Below are positions 16,267-26,100 of a stretch of 64,000 nt of DNA, piece by piece. The stretch spans positions 43,326 through 107,325 of the forward strand of contig NZ_FMUS01000015.1 in the NCBI RefSeq assembly GCF_900101495.1. Reading direction: 5' to 3'. The notes below the pieces were generated by a model. The model searched no databases. It was not told the DNA's origin and worked only from the letters and a program-made list of their open reading frames with translations. Every line of letters begins with the position of its first letter. The first letter of the stretch is position 1. Both the position numbers and the translations under genes were made by a program. The stretch comes from Alkaliphilus peptidifermentans DSM 18978 (GTDB lineage: Bacteria; Bacillota; Clostridia; Peptostreptococcales; Natronincolaceae).

Positions 16267-17853
16267 TTATCTATAGCTTGTATTCAGTGCTTTAATCAAG
16301 GTGCGTATATCATAGCGATGGGGTGTAACAGGACAGATCTTTTTATCCAATCCCATCAGGGTATACACAGCAATACGAGCTGCACGAACGGAAAATTCCT
16401 CCGTAAATACCATATCTTCAGGTATTTCAACGTATTGGCTAATCAAGGCAAAGTTAGTGGATCCTTCTGGTACAACCTCTGGTCTGTCTGTCATGGCCCT
16501 TGGCTGGAACTGAGAAATTATATATGGCATCATGCAAGGAATGACATTAATAACGTCCTTCATAATTTCATCAATATCCTCATCAAAATGAAGTTGATGC
16601 AGCAGCTCAATGAGAATTTCCTCTCCAGTGCAATCACGCATAGGTTTCTTCACATAATCACCAACCTTGTTTGTATGTAAACCGTAGCCCCAGAATATAG
16701 TCTCATCGGCAGTTTGTGCCTTGAAGTGGGGCTGTGCTGCTACAACCATGGACATAAGCCAGCTTGAATCCTTAAAAGTCATCAGTGCACCACTACCAGG
16801 AACATTACGTGAATATTTCTCAATCATCTTTAGTAGTTTGTTACCCTTCATGGTTACGGTAAAAGATTCCCAATTGGTTTCATCCACATTACCAAAGAAA
16901 GGTTTAGGGTCACCGAGTCCCTCTTTCTTCATGGCGATATTAGCCCACAGGTCTCCAGAAATCGGATTCTGTGGTTTAAAGGGTGCTGGAGTATGTAAGT
17001 CACCTAATGTTGCACAGTCGGTCATGCAGCCGTTGGTGACTATGCAAAGATCTCCTTCCCGAAGCTGTATGATACCGTCGCCTTTTCCATCCTTATAATG
17101 AATAGCGGTAACTGTAATATCGTTACTTTCCTCAAAGTCAAGATCAGTAACCGTGCACTTGATAGTAAAGTCAACGCCGTGATTATCTAGATAAGCTTTC
17201 AGCGGCAAAATTACTGATTCATATTGGTTATATGGTGTTCTGGTGACTCCTTCCAATGTGTGAATACGAGAGTATTCAAATATCATCCGGAACATATATC
17301 GTTGAAATTCAAACAAACTAGACCATTTTTGAAAAGCAAAGGTAGTTTGCCACATATACCAGAAGTTTGTCTCAAAAAAGTGAGGACTGAACCAATCTGA
17401 TATTTTTAGGTAATCTAACTTCTCTTCTGGTGTCAAAAGTAGTTTTCCCATTGCAATCTGGTCTTCCTTATCAAATCCCATACTCATAACATCCAGAACT
17501 TCACCGTCTTTATTGATAAGACGTGCATTAGCATGGGTGGGATGTGCATGGTCAAATGCAAGGATTTCATCAGTTACGCTCATACCCTCATGTTCTATGG
17601 AAGGTATTGAAGCGAAAAGCTCCCAGAAGTTTTCGTATGTTTCTTCATTGAGCATCCTGCCTCCTCGGCATACGAATCCCTTCTCTGGGGTACCAATTCC
17701 GTCATTAGATCCTCCCAAGATATTCATTCCTTCCAGAATGTGAATGTTTTCACCTTTGAAGTGGCAGTCCCGAATAAGGTAAGCGGCTCCTGCTAATGAG
17801 GCTAGACCTCCGCCAACAAAATAAACCTGTTTGCTTCCATAATCCTTTTTCAT
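16267..17853 (-). CDS. ohyA: Oleate hydratase (myosin-cross-reactive antigen family)
   Basis: A 528-residue FAD-dependent fatty-acid double-bond hydratase producing 10-hydroxy fatty acids, thought to detoxify unsaturated fatty acids. Visible are the FAD motif V-G-G-G-L-A-S-L-A-G-A-A-Y-L-I-R-D (residue ~12), L-G-G-S-N-D-G (~47) and F-V-C-R-G-G-R-M-L-N-E-E-T (~60). The common motif is R-G-G-R-E-M; here Met replaces the Glu held to be catalytic in some members, as I recall for the Rhodococcus-type subfamily. The N-terminus is about 25 residues shorter than in streptococcal enzymes. I chose the ATG at 17853 behind GGAGGT. It forms an operon with the 95-aa protein; a TetR gene lies upstream. Confidence 0.93.
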   Translation of the reverse strand: MKKDYGSKQVYFVGGGLASLAGAAYLIRDCHFKGENIHILEGMNILGGSNDGIGTPEKGFVCRGGRMLNEETYENFWELFASIPSIEHEGMSVTDEILAFDHAHPTHANARLINKDGEVLDVMSMGFDKEDQIAMGKLLLTPEEKLDYLKISDWFSPHFFETNFWYMWQTTFAFQKWSSLFEFQRYMFRMIFEYSRIHTLEGVTRTPYNQYESVILPLKAYLDNHGVDFTIKCTVTDLDFEESNDITVTAIHYKDGKGDGIIQLREGDLCIVTNGCMTDCATLGDLHTPAPFKPQNPISGDLWANIAMKKEGLGDPKPFFGNVDETNWESFTVTMKGNKLLKMIEKYSRNVPGSGALMTFKDSSWLMSMVVAAQPHFKAQTADETIFWGYGLHTNKVGDYVKKPMRDCTGEEILIELLHQLHFDEDIDEIMKDVINVIPCMMPYIISQFQPRAMTDRPEVVPEGSTNFALISQYVEIPEDMVFTEEFSVRAARIAVYTLMGLDKKICPVTPHRYDIRTLIKALNTSYR

Positions 17854-18044
17854 GGTTATTACCTCCAATAGAATATTATTTTACAAGCTTTTCTTGTAAC
17901 TCTATTGTAAGCAACTCTTACGATACGCGCTATAGACACAGGCAGCTCATTGTTTAAAATTCCAACACTTTATCTTTATTGTAAGGTTTTTTGACAGTTC
18001 AATTTGTTTGTAAAAAAAACAATCTAAATCAATAACACAATACT

Positions 18045-18599
18045 TTATTTCTGATAATTGAGCAGAGACTTATGAATATCGCCTGTAACAAGCTTACTTA
18101 GCTTATCCATAATATCCTCAGGACGCTCTTTCATACCTGTATTAATCCATTCCAGCATTAATCCTACAAATGCATACTTATAAAAATTAGCAATAAACTC
18201 CTTGTCTTCTTCAGACACACACATCCCTTTAGCCTTTTCATTTATTACATCGATCATCAGCTTATATACCACTCTGTACAAATATTTTTCTACTTGCTCG
18301 CGATCCATTGAATAGTATGCATTTAATACCAGTTTTTTATTTTCTTCTACATATTGAAAAGCCTGTAAAAATCCTTGTTGCCAAGTGTTATAGGTTTTAT
18401 TGTTGGAGATAGCTTTCGTAGCTTCGGTTAATATTGTCCATTCTAGTAATGTATAAATATCTTGAAAATGATAATAAAAAGTCTGTCGGTTTAACTGGCA
18501 ATCTTTCACAATATCCTTCACGGTAATTTTTTGTAGAGTTGTTTTTCTCAAGCGCTTTTTTAGGGATGCTGCCAATGCCTCTTTTGTTATTTGTGTCAT
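18045..18599 (-). CDS. TetR-family regulator (DhaS-like)
   Basis: A 184-residue regulator with an N-terminal HTH (K-I-T-V-K-D-I-V-K-D-C-Q-L-N-R-Q-T-F-Y-Y-H-F, residues about 24-45) and the helical C-terminal domain typical of the TetR_C_8 / DhaS-like subgroup (Y-A-F-V-G-L-M-L-E-W-I-N-T-G-M near 145). The ATG at 18599 lies nine bases after GGAGG, better than the GTG at 18605, which is too close. Located directly upstream of the oleate hydratase operon on the same strand with a 190-base gap, it is the likely fatty-acid-responsive controller of ohyA (inference). Confidence 0.85.
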   Translation of the reverse strand: MTQITKEALAASLKKRLRKTTLQKITVKDIVKDCQLNRQTFYYHFQDIYTLLEWTILTEATKAISNNKTYNTWQQGFLQAFQYVEENKKLVLNAYYSMDREQVEKYLYRVVYKLMIDVINEKAKGMCVSEEDKEFIANFYKYAFVGLMLEWINTGMKERPEDIMDKLSKLVTGDIHKSLLNYQK

Positions 18600-18996
18600 T
18601 GTCACTCACCTCCAGTTTTGATAAGAAAATCATAGTAGTCCTTACCGGTTGGTATGAATTTTAAATTGTTAAACGATACCCATATTATGTAAAGCAATAA
18701 GATAATATTATTATTGTTTCTATACAATAATTATTTTTGTTTTGTCTTCAGTCTATTCTTCTATGATTATATTCTATAGCGTTAATGTGAATTCACTGTG
18801 AACTATTATAGTCTTTTTAGTAACCAAAGGTTTTACGCTTGCAAAAGAGTGGCAGCCGACAACGGGGCATTGAAAGCAGTATTCACGTTGTCCACCCTTG
18901 GATCCACTTTTATGAAGAACTCAATTGGAATTGTTGATTTGATTAGCCTTATAAGTTGATGCTGCAAAGAATACAATTTATATCACTAAAATAAAT
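18600..18996. other. Intergenic stretch without a recognised gene
   Basis: AT-rich promoter region of the DhaS-like regulator, then a patch at about 18850-18957 of visibly higher G+C. In one plus-strand frame the patch reads as a 36-codon open stretch ending in a stop (A-D-N-G-A-L-K-A-V-F-T-L-S-T-L-G). It has no start codon with an RBS; it may be the tail of a lost gene. Confidence 0.4.
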
Positions 18997-19023
18997 ATAG
19001 CCTCCTTTTTTTAAAGAGGCTAT
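18997..19023. terminator. Bidirectional-looking terminator
   Basis: ATAGCCTC pairs with GAGGCTAT around CTTTTTTTAAA. It ends the lipoprotein cluster on the minus strand. Confidence 0.6.
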
Positions 19024-19114
19024 CAGTAATTATTTGAGGAAATTGCATAATTATCTTTGCTTGTTTCTTTAACATAATATATTGAATTCTAAGCATTTTC
19101 CAAATATTTTATTT

Positions 19115-19675
19115 TTAGTTAGTAAATGCTATATTGAACATGACATTACATTTCAAATCGCTATCGTCAGTCTCCATAATAATTGCCATTATCTTATATT
19201 TGTCTTTTGTGCCAGTTAAAATATAATTGTTATTATCTTTTTCATCGCTAAAATTGCGGGCATCCTGCATTAGCTCTTTGTAAAACTCATAAACTTCATC
19301 TACACTTTTATTACAGATGAACATAATCCCAAGTGAGTTGTTGCTGCTGTTTTCCTTCACATTGATAATGTTTGCTCCATCTATAATAGGTAATATGTTA
19401 TGTGGGTATGAATCAGGAAGGCTTAATCCAACTCCTATTGAACCTAGGCTACCGGTCATTTCTCCTCCACTTATGTTTGATATCTGTTTTTCTGAATCTT
19501 CAATAGAACTGACGCTATTTTCTTCCTGCTCTTTATCTTCTATTGATTCCACCTGGTCAACAGCCTCTTCTACTTTATCTGCATTTTTTCCGCAGCCTGG
19601 CACAAAGGCCATAATGAGCAAAATAGTCATCAATAGTATTATCAGTTTCTTTATGGATATTATCCTCACTTTCAT
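19115..19675 (-). CDS. Lipoprotein of unknown function (186 aa)
   Basis: An N-terminal signal helix (I-I-L-L-M-T-I-L-L-I-M-A-F) leads to a lipobox V-P-G-C, so the mature protein should be lipid-anchored at Cys28 outside the membrane. A charged low-complexity linker (E-D-K-E-Q-E-E-N-S) follows, then a compact alpha/beta domain from about residue 75 (S-L-P-D-S-Y-P ... I-I-N-V-K-E-N ... V-D-E-V-Y-E-F-Y-K-E-L-M). That domain resembles small periplasmic-type domains that track residue pairs in ~100-aa lipoproteins. Similar features in the 164-aa lipoprotein upstream suggest distant paralogues. Last of three lipoprotein genes in a row on the minus strand. Confidence 0.8.
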   Translation of the reverse strand: MKVRIISIKKLIILLMTILLIMAFVPGCGKNADKVEEAVDQVESIEDKEQEENSVSSIEDSEKQISNISGGEMTGSLGSIGVGLSLPDSYPHNILPIIDGANIINVKENSSNNSLGIMFICNKSVDEVYEFYKELMQDARNFSDEKDNNNYILTGTKDKYKIMAIIMETDDSDLKCNVMFNIAFTN

Positions 19676-19739
19676 GTCTAGCTCCTCCCTATATATTAAA
19701 ATTGGATTTTAGTAAAATTTTACTTCAAAATATTTAACT

Positions 19740-20870
19740 CTAGTTGCCGCCACTGATCTGGATTTTGAATAGTGTCTTCTTATAAATTCTTCCCTTGAAG
19801 GCCTTATCTGTTTTTAGATCCAGAAGATGGAGCTCTATCCATCCGTGTGGGTTCACCTTCATTTTATAAGCAGCATCCTGTATATCTGCCATTTGACCCC
19901 CTGCTCCTACACTCATACCGTCTTGAGACTTCATTGATACATTAAAGTAGCCAGCTCCCTCTATGGGAGTATAGCCATAGGCCATTCCAAACAATGATAA
20001 AACAGGTTTGGGAGTAAGTTCAGCCAACATGACATTCAATCCGTCAAAGTAATCAAAATCCTTCTGATTATATGCAATAATGTTGGGTGAAAAGCTGTTA
20101 CTTTTAAAACTTCCTCCTATCTCGTTATAAAAGCTGATTATAGAATTGGAAGAACTGTTTACTTTAGCCATCGTTTCTCCAGTATTAACAATTACTTCAA
20201 GTTCGAGATTCCCATTGTATTTACCTCTTGAATACTGTGGCCATTCTCTCTTCTCCCCATAGGCAGTAATCTTGTAAATCATTTCTATTGGTGCTAAGGT
20301 AGTTTCAATATTAACCTTTACCGTGTCCTTGATATCCATAACCCAGAGATACTCTTGTTGAATTTTGTATTGCTCCACTGGTATATCCAGTTCATGATCA
20401 TATTCAACTGGAATAGCCTCTTCAGATACTATATCTTGATTTTCCTGATGTTCATTGGGATTAAAATCATTAGGTTTGAGTGGATTTTGTCCAGTATCTT
20501 TTCCATATAGAAGAGTAGGTCCATCCTGCACAACAAAAATACGGCAAGTGGCCTTTTGTTTTTTGTCCTTTATTAGTACTGCCTCAATTACCGCTTCTCC
20601 TTCAGATATACCTTTAACTGTACCATCTTGAGATACTGCTACGACCCCAGTATTGGTGCTTCTCCATTCAATTTCGTTACCCTCAGCCTTTATGGATGAC
20701 TGAAAAAATGCAAGCTTCACACTCTTTCCAAGGGTCAATTCCATTGCTGCTGGATAAAGCTGATTGGATGGATTTGATACCTTCACCGTTGTCTGACTAC
20801 ATCCACTAAGTGTCAGCAGTAATAGCATTATAGAAATCACCAGGCTGATGAAATGAAATTGTTTTTTCAT
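19740..20870 (-). CDS. Lipoprotein with BIG2-type Ig-like domain (376 aa)
   Basis: Signal helix and lipobox L-S-G-C (Cys24), then a bacterial Ig-like (BIG2) domain at about residues 40-110, recognisable by E-I-E-W-R-S-T-N-T-G-V-V-A-V-S-Q-D-G and the closing I-S-E-G-E-A-V-I-E-A. The remaining ~240 residues form a beta-rich region (M-I-Y-K-I-T-A-Y-G-E-K-R-E-W-P and later W-I-E-L-H-L-L-D-L-K) I do not recognise. It is exported and membrane-anchored, likely facing the cell wall. Middle gene of the three-lipoprotein cluster, preceded by GAGGAGGT. A ligand- or wall-binding role is the usual expectation for BIG2 proteins. Confidence 0.85.
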   Translation of the reverse strand: MKKQFHFISLVISIMLLLLTLSGCSQTTVKVSNPSNQLYPAAMELTLGKSVKLAFFQSSIKAEGNEIEWRSTNTGVVAVSQDGTVKGISEGEAVIEAVLIKDKKQKATCRIFVVQDGPTLLYGKDTGQNPLKPNDFNPNEHQENQDIVSEEAIPVEYDHELDIPVEQYKIQQEYLWVMDIKDTVKVNIETTLAPIEMIYKITAYGEKREWPQYSRGKYNGNLELEVIVNTGETMAKVNSSSNSIISFYNEIGGSFKSNSFSPNIIAYNQKDFDYFDGLNVMLAELTPKPVLSLFGMAYGYTPIEGAGYFNVSMKSQDGMSVGAGGQMADIQDAAYKMKVNPHGWIELHLLDLKTDKAFKGRIYKKTLFKIQISGGN

Positions 20871-20940
20871 ACTTACACCTCCTCGTCACATATTCCATCT
20901 CAAATGTTATAATAAAAAATATATATCCTTTTAAATGACA

Positions 20941-20967
20941 GGGCAGAGAAAGGGTATTCCTCTGCCC
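20941..20967. other. Intercistronic hairpin between lipoprotein genes
   Basis: GGGCAGAG pairs perfectly with CTCTGCCC over an 11-base loop. No U-run follows on either strand, so it looks more like an mRNA stability or processing element than a terminator. Confidence 0.45.
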
Positions 20968-21032
20968 AAAGCTATTGCTGCACCAAGCCCTATTGCTAAA
21001 CCCATTTTATGAAGCTAGTAAATAATAAGGCA

Positions 21033-21527
21033 TCATTGTGTGATCTCGAAGATAATAAACCCTTCTTTGCTTATTGGATTATAATTGTAATTGACACCCG
21101 TTCCATTTTCTCTGCTTCCAGAAAACATAAGAATGTCGTCAGTATTAAGATAGGTACCGCCTTTAAAGCCCATTTCTACCAATATATCAAAATATGCCCT
21201 TCCGTCGTCTTCATCTAAGTCTTTAAAGGTTACAGTACAGCTTTTGTTCTCATCATTTTTCATTATGAAATCAAACCTTGCCTTTGGAACTGGTAGATCG
21301 CCCATTGCCTCCACTGGCCATTCTAGCTCATCGCCGACTTCCATTTCGGTATCTCCCGTTTCCAGTTTCAGTCCGTCTTTTTTTATATCAATCTTGCCTC
21401 CTGTTGCACTCCCTATAATCTCTTCTACGACCTTCTCTGATATTTTTTCATCAACCTTTTGACATCCCGCAAGGGATAACACCATGATAAAAACCAACAA
21501 AATTGCTTGTAATTTTCTATATTTCAT
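21033..21527 (-). CDS. Lipoprotein of unknown function (164 aa)
   Basis: Signal helix I-L-L-V-F-I-M-V-L-S-L-A-G-C gives a lipobox L-A-G-C with Cys22. An acidic and lysine-rich helical segment follows (V-D-E-K-I-S-E-K-V-V-E-E-I-I), then G-S-A-T-G-G-K and a beta-alpha domain starting E-L-E-W-P-V-E-A-M-G-D-L-P-V-P. That last segment parallels the L-P-D-S-Y-P site of the 186-aa lipoprotein downstream, so the two probably share a fold. First gene of the lipoprotein cluster, 162 bases before the BIG2 lipoprotein gene. Function unknown. Confidence 0.8.
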   Translation of the reverse strand: MKYRKLQAILLVFIMVLSLAGCQKVDEKISEKVVEEIIGSATGGKIDIKKDGLKLETGDTEMEVGDELEWPVEAMGDLPVPKARFDFIMKNDENKSCTVTFKDLDEDDGRAYFDILVEMGFKGGTYLNTDDILMFSGSRENGTGVNYNYNPISKEGFIIFEITQ

Positions 21528-21902
21528 AACCCAATTACTCCCTTTCTATTCTATTTACCCACACCTCATATTTCTCATGAATTCACCAAATCAAATCCCT
21601 CTGGTTAAACTAATGTAATTATTCCTTAGGATGATTAGAGGGGAACACCAGTGGGATTAGGACATCACAGAAATAATGTTCTATTTTTTTTAAGCATAGT
21701 TATTTTAACATTTTATAAGGTTAATTTTTATTAAATAAATCTCATCTTTTTTATAAATTATTATCATCCTTTTTGCTTTACCAAAGCCATCTTGTAATTT
21801 TACCCAAAATCCTTAATATAGCTATGTATAGAAAGGTCCTATATTTAGTAGTTATAACATCTTTTGCCATGGCACTTTATTGTCAAAAAGTATACCCCCA
21901 AA
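21528..21902. other. Intergenic region upstream of the lipoprotein cluster
   Basis: About 375 bases of AT-rich DNA. It must hold the minus-strand promoter of the three lipoprotein genes. I see no RNA structure or reading frame worth naming. Confidence 0.4.
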
Positions 21903-21936
21903 AATAAAAAAAGCTCTCAAGTATTACTCGAAAGCC
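21903..21936 (-). terminator. Terminator of the AraC-family gene
   Basis: On the minus strand GCTTTCGAG pairs with CTTGAGAGC (one G-T wobble pair at each end of the inner part) and runs into TTTTTTT. Confidence 0.75.
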
Positions 21937-21983
21937 TTTGTTTAAATGGTGATTCTGACATATTTAAATAAATAGTGGGAGTT

Positions 21984-22910
21984 TCACAAAGATTCTAAAG
22001 CATCTCCTGATTTATTTGAAATGCTTCTTTCGGAAGATAAGTTAATCACAGTCAGTCTTTTATAGTTTAAGGGTGCCACTCCACATCTTTGCTTAAAAAC
22101 TGCTGAAAAATGTGCTTGGTTTATAAAGCCACAGAGGCTTGCTATTTCAGATAGAGAATGATTATTTTTCAATAATAAATCCTTCGCCCTCTTTATTCGA
22201 ATATCTATTAAGTACTGGTAGGGTGTAACTCCCATTTGGCATTTGAAGATTCTTTGAAAATGACTGGGACTAATATAAAAAATGCTACAGATTTCATTAA
22301 GTGTGATATTACAATTGTGAAAATCATGCATATATTCAATAATTTTATTTATTAATGCAGCTTCATCACCTGTTTTCTTAAACAGTTGTGCCGATTTTAC
22401 CTGCATATCCCTAAGCAACTGGTAAGTTATTTGGATCCCCAGACTGTAAAGCATCATGGGGTGGCTACTGCCATAATTTAAAAGTTCATACTTGTACCTT
22501 TCAATAGCATCTATGAGATGCCAGCTATATCGTTTCATTTTTCCATTATGTTTTACGTGTTCTTTGTCAGTAACCTCCAACAAGATTTGTTCAAAGAGAT
22601 CCTTTTTAACCAAAAGAGTTGTAAAATTTCCTGCAGGGGGTTTTTCAACCTGTGGAACCATAATCTCTGTACCAGGCTCAATAAACAGGAAGCTTCCCTT
22701 CTTGCTGGCATATTCCTTTTTTCCTACCCTCACGTCAGGCGCATCTTCATGAAACAATGCAATATGGTATTCTTCAGGTACCACCTTTACATTAAATAAA
22801 TATTTTTCAGGTTGAAAAAGGCCTATTCTGTCGCTGATAAAAGACTGTGTCCTTGATAGTTCATCTTTGGGAATGTTATTTAAAAAGCTCTCAAAATGAT
22901 ATCTGTTCAA
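21984..22910 (-). CDS. AraC-family transcriptional regulator
   Basis: A 308-residue protein whose C-terminal ~100 residues hold the double helix-turn-helix of AraC/XylS regulators: I-T-L-N-E-I-C-S-I-F-Y-I-S-P-S-H-F-Q-R-I-F-K (near 205) and L-S-E-I-A-S-L-C-G-F-I-N-Q-A-H-F-S-A-V-F-K (near 255). The N-terminal ~180 residues look like a cupin-type effector domain (P-E-E-Y-H-I-A-L-F-H-E). The start is TTG at 22910, ten bases after GGAGG. It is transcribed away from the uvrA-like gene and has its own terminator; its targets are unknown, although the divergent arrangement makes the drug-response island a candidate. Confidence 0.9.
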   Translation of the reverse strand: MNRYHFESFLNNIPKDELSRTQSFISDRIGLFQPEKYLFNVKVVPEEYHIALFHEDAPDVRVGKKEYASKKGSFLFIEPGTEIMVPQVEKPPAGNFTTLLVKKDLFEQILLEVTDKEHVKHNGKMKRYSWHLIDAIERYKYELLNYGSSHPMMLYSLGIQITYQLLRDMQVKSAQLFKKTGDEAALINKIIEYMHDFHNCNITLNEICSIFYISPSHFQRIFKCQMGVTPYQYLIDIRIKRAKDLLLKNNHSLSEIASLCGFINQAHFSAVFKQRCGVAPLNYKRLTVINLSSERSISNKSGDALESL

Positions 22911-23081
22911 TCTTTTATCTCCTCCAGTTTGCTTGAATTTGAGGAATTAGTTTCCAATATATATTATATTATCTATTATATATTAGGGAAATTTAAACTC
23001 AAGAAAAAATTTATCTAAAATCCCCAAACTATCAGTCTATAGGAACGTAGATTTAAAGTCTCTTAAATCTATAAAACACCC

Positions 23082-23112
23082 TTGACTCTGACACCGTGTG
23101 AGGGTTTAGTAT
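23082..23112 (+). promoter_or_regulatory. MerR-type promoter (19-bp spacer with dyad) of the uvrA-like gene
   Basis: TTGACT and TAGTAT are separated by 19 bases rather than 17. The spacer holds a dyad centred on ACACcGTGT that extends to CTC/GAG. A long spacer with an operator in it is the hallmark of promoters activated by MerR-family proteins through DNA untwisting, and a MerR gene is present in the same island (30116-30952). Confidence 0.75.
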
Positions 23113-23137
23113 GGTTCCGAAGGGAGGAATGAATAAA

Positions 23138-26100
23138 ATGATAAATCAAGATTTCTATATCAAACAAAGCATTATCACTGATCCTGGACAGTACACCAAG
23201 GAGTATGATACTCTACCTGACAGTCCAAAAGAGCTATTACACATTGTTCAGGGTTTGGTAATCCACGCTGATCAAGGCGACCTGTACGGCGTTGCTTTCA
23301 GCCAAAGACAAACGGATGAAGAATTACTGCGAACAGTGCCTCAAATGCTGGAAAAAATATTCCAGATTGACAAAAGTTCATTGACAGTAATGAGGTCGCC
23401 AAAGCAGCGGTTGGTAGGAATGTGCCGAGATTATTCACTGTTGCTCATATCTTTTTTGAGGCACAAAGGTATTCCGGCCAGGCTCCGAGTTGGATTTGCA
23501 GACTATTTTGACAGTGCCTTGATGTATGAAGATCATTGGCTAGTTGAGTATTACAATGTTGAACAAAATCGCTGGGTTCGCATGGACGCCCAACTGGATG
23601 ATGCTCAGAAAAAGCACTTTGGCATTTCCTTTGATACAGAAGATATGCAGGGCAGTGAAGGCTATTTACTTGCGGGGCAGGCATGGACTAAAAGCAGACA
23701 GGGCGAACGGCATCAGGATGATTTCGGCTACAATAAGAATTGGAAAGGGTGGCATTCTGTAAAAGGGAACCTTCTTCATGATTTCAACAGCCTTCAAGGC
23801 TTGGAATTACTGCCTTGGGATTTATGGACGGAATTAAGCACAAAAAAATTTAATGAATTAAACAAGGATGAAAAGGCCCTCTTGGATGAAATTGCCGACC
23901 TTACAACCAGCCCCAATACAACTGTTAATGAACTGCAGAATCTGTCTGTTCGTTTGCCAGGCCAATATATGGAGGCAATCAAATCAAAGCTGGTGGTGCT
24001 GGATATAGTTGAGAATACAAGGACAATCGACCCTAACGATCTGGAGCCTAAATTCCAAATAACCGATACAAAAATAGACCCAAAGGCCATTTTCCCAAAT
24101 GTGGGAAATGACAACGGCCAACAACTTATTTTGAAAGGTGGCCGGCAGAATAACCTGAAAAATGTTGACGTTACCATTCCTAAATCCAAATTGACAGTCA
24201 TAACCGGTGTCAGCGGCAGCGGTAAATCTTCACTGGCCTTTGATACCATCTATGCTGAAGGAAAAAGACGATACCTTGATAATATGTCGAATGCAGCCAA
24301 AATGCAGGATCAGGTTGAAAAGCCGGATTTTGATTCCCTACAAGGACTAACCCCTACAATTGCAATTGAGCAGAAAAAAGGGAGCCAGAATCCCCGATCT
24401 ACCGTTGGCACTCTAACAGGCATCCTTGACTATTTAAGAATGTTGTACGTAGCAATAGGTACACCCCATTGCCCATATTGCGGTAAACAGGTTGTAAAGG
24501 ATAGCAAAAGCAAGAACAGATGTATAGATTGTGACATTTTGTTTCAAGCCCTCACATCCTCCACCTTTAATGCAAATGCACACGTTGGCGCTTGCCATTC
24601 CTGTAACGGTCTTGGCTATTTATATGAAGTTAATCCCGATGCAATTGTCATGAATGGGGATTTGTCTGTTTTGGATGGTGCCACCTATTGGTGGGGAAAA
24701 TTGCGGGGTAAGAAGCCAACAGGCAATTGGATGGTGGGAGAACTATATGCAATAGCTGCAGATATGAAAGTAGAATTAAATCAGCCCTGGAAGCTGCTTC
24801 CAACCAGGTTTAAGGAAGCTGTTATTCATGGCACTGGAGACAGAATCTACAACTATACCTATAATTCAAACGGCAGAGATACGGTTATTTCACGGCCCGC
24901 TTCAGGCGCAGTCGCACATATCCATCGGCTTTTCAGGGAAGCAAAATCTGCCGATAACCCGTACAAGCAGTACATGAAGGAAATTCCGTGTCCTACCTGC
25001 AATCAAGAGTTATTATGCCCTGAAGCAAGGTATACAACCATTATGGGCTATCGACTACCGGAGTTGACCCATATGTCTGTAAGTCAACTGTGGAATTGGA
25101 TTGGCTGCTTACAAAAGAAATTGCCAGTATCTAAAAAGGAAGTAGCTGCGGACATACTGCCGGAAATAGAAATGCGAACCGCCAATCTTATTCAGGTGGG
25201 CTTATCCTACCTTACCCTCAACCGTACAGCACCGACTTTATCCGGCGGGGAGCTTCAAAGGGTACGCCTTTCCAGTCAATTGGGAAGCGACTTGGTGGGG
25301 CTAACCTATATCCTGGACGAGCCTTCTATTGGTCTGCATCCGAGGGATCACCACTTGATGATTGACACCATGAAAAACCTCCGTGACAAAGGCAATACCG
25401 TTATCGTTGTTGAGCATGACAAGGATACAATGCTGGCAGCAGACTACATTATCGACGTTGGTCCCGGTGCTGGTGTAAAGGGCGGCGAAATCATAGCTGC
25501 AGGAAGTGTTGATGACATCATCAATCATCCCATTTCAGCAACAGGCAGATATTTGAAAGGTATCGAAAGGGGCGTGCTTTCCACCTGTCCACAGCCAATC
25601 AAATGGCTATCCTTGATGGGCTGCACAGGCAATAACTTGAAAAATATTGATGCACGTTTCCCTTTGCATTCCATGTGCTGTATTACTGGTATGAGTGGTT
25701 CCGGAAAAAGCACTTTGGTCTTTAATACGCTGGTTCCTGCTCTGAATGAAGCAATCAACGGAAAAAGGTTTATCAACAAGACCTATAAAGGATTGGAAGG
25801 ATATGACGATATTAATGACTTTGTTCAGATGGATCAGACCCCTATCGGCAAATCATCTCGGTCTATTCCTGCAACCTATATCGGTGTTTTTGATGCAATC
25901 CGTATATTGTTCACACGGCAAGGGGATGCACAGCGGCTTGGCTATGGAGAGAGCCATTTCAGCTTTAACTCCAAAGACGGGCAATGCTCTGTCTGTGAGG
26001 GATTGGGGCAGATCAAGGTTGCGCTGCAATATATGGCAGATCATTGGTCCACCTGTCCTGAATGCAAGGGCAGCAGGTACAAAGAGCAGATATTAGATGT

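Noticed and set aside
18850..18957. 36-codon plus-strand open stretch of higher G+C
   Set aside because: No start with RBS and no recognised domain; noted only as a possible relic.
20931..21005. 24-codon minus-strand frame between two lipoprotein genes
   Set aside because: No RBS; overlaps the hairpin at 20941-20967 that better explains the sequence.
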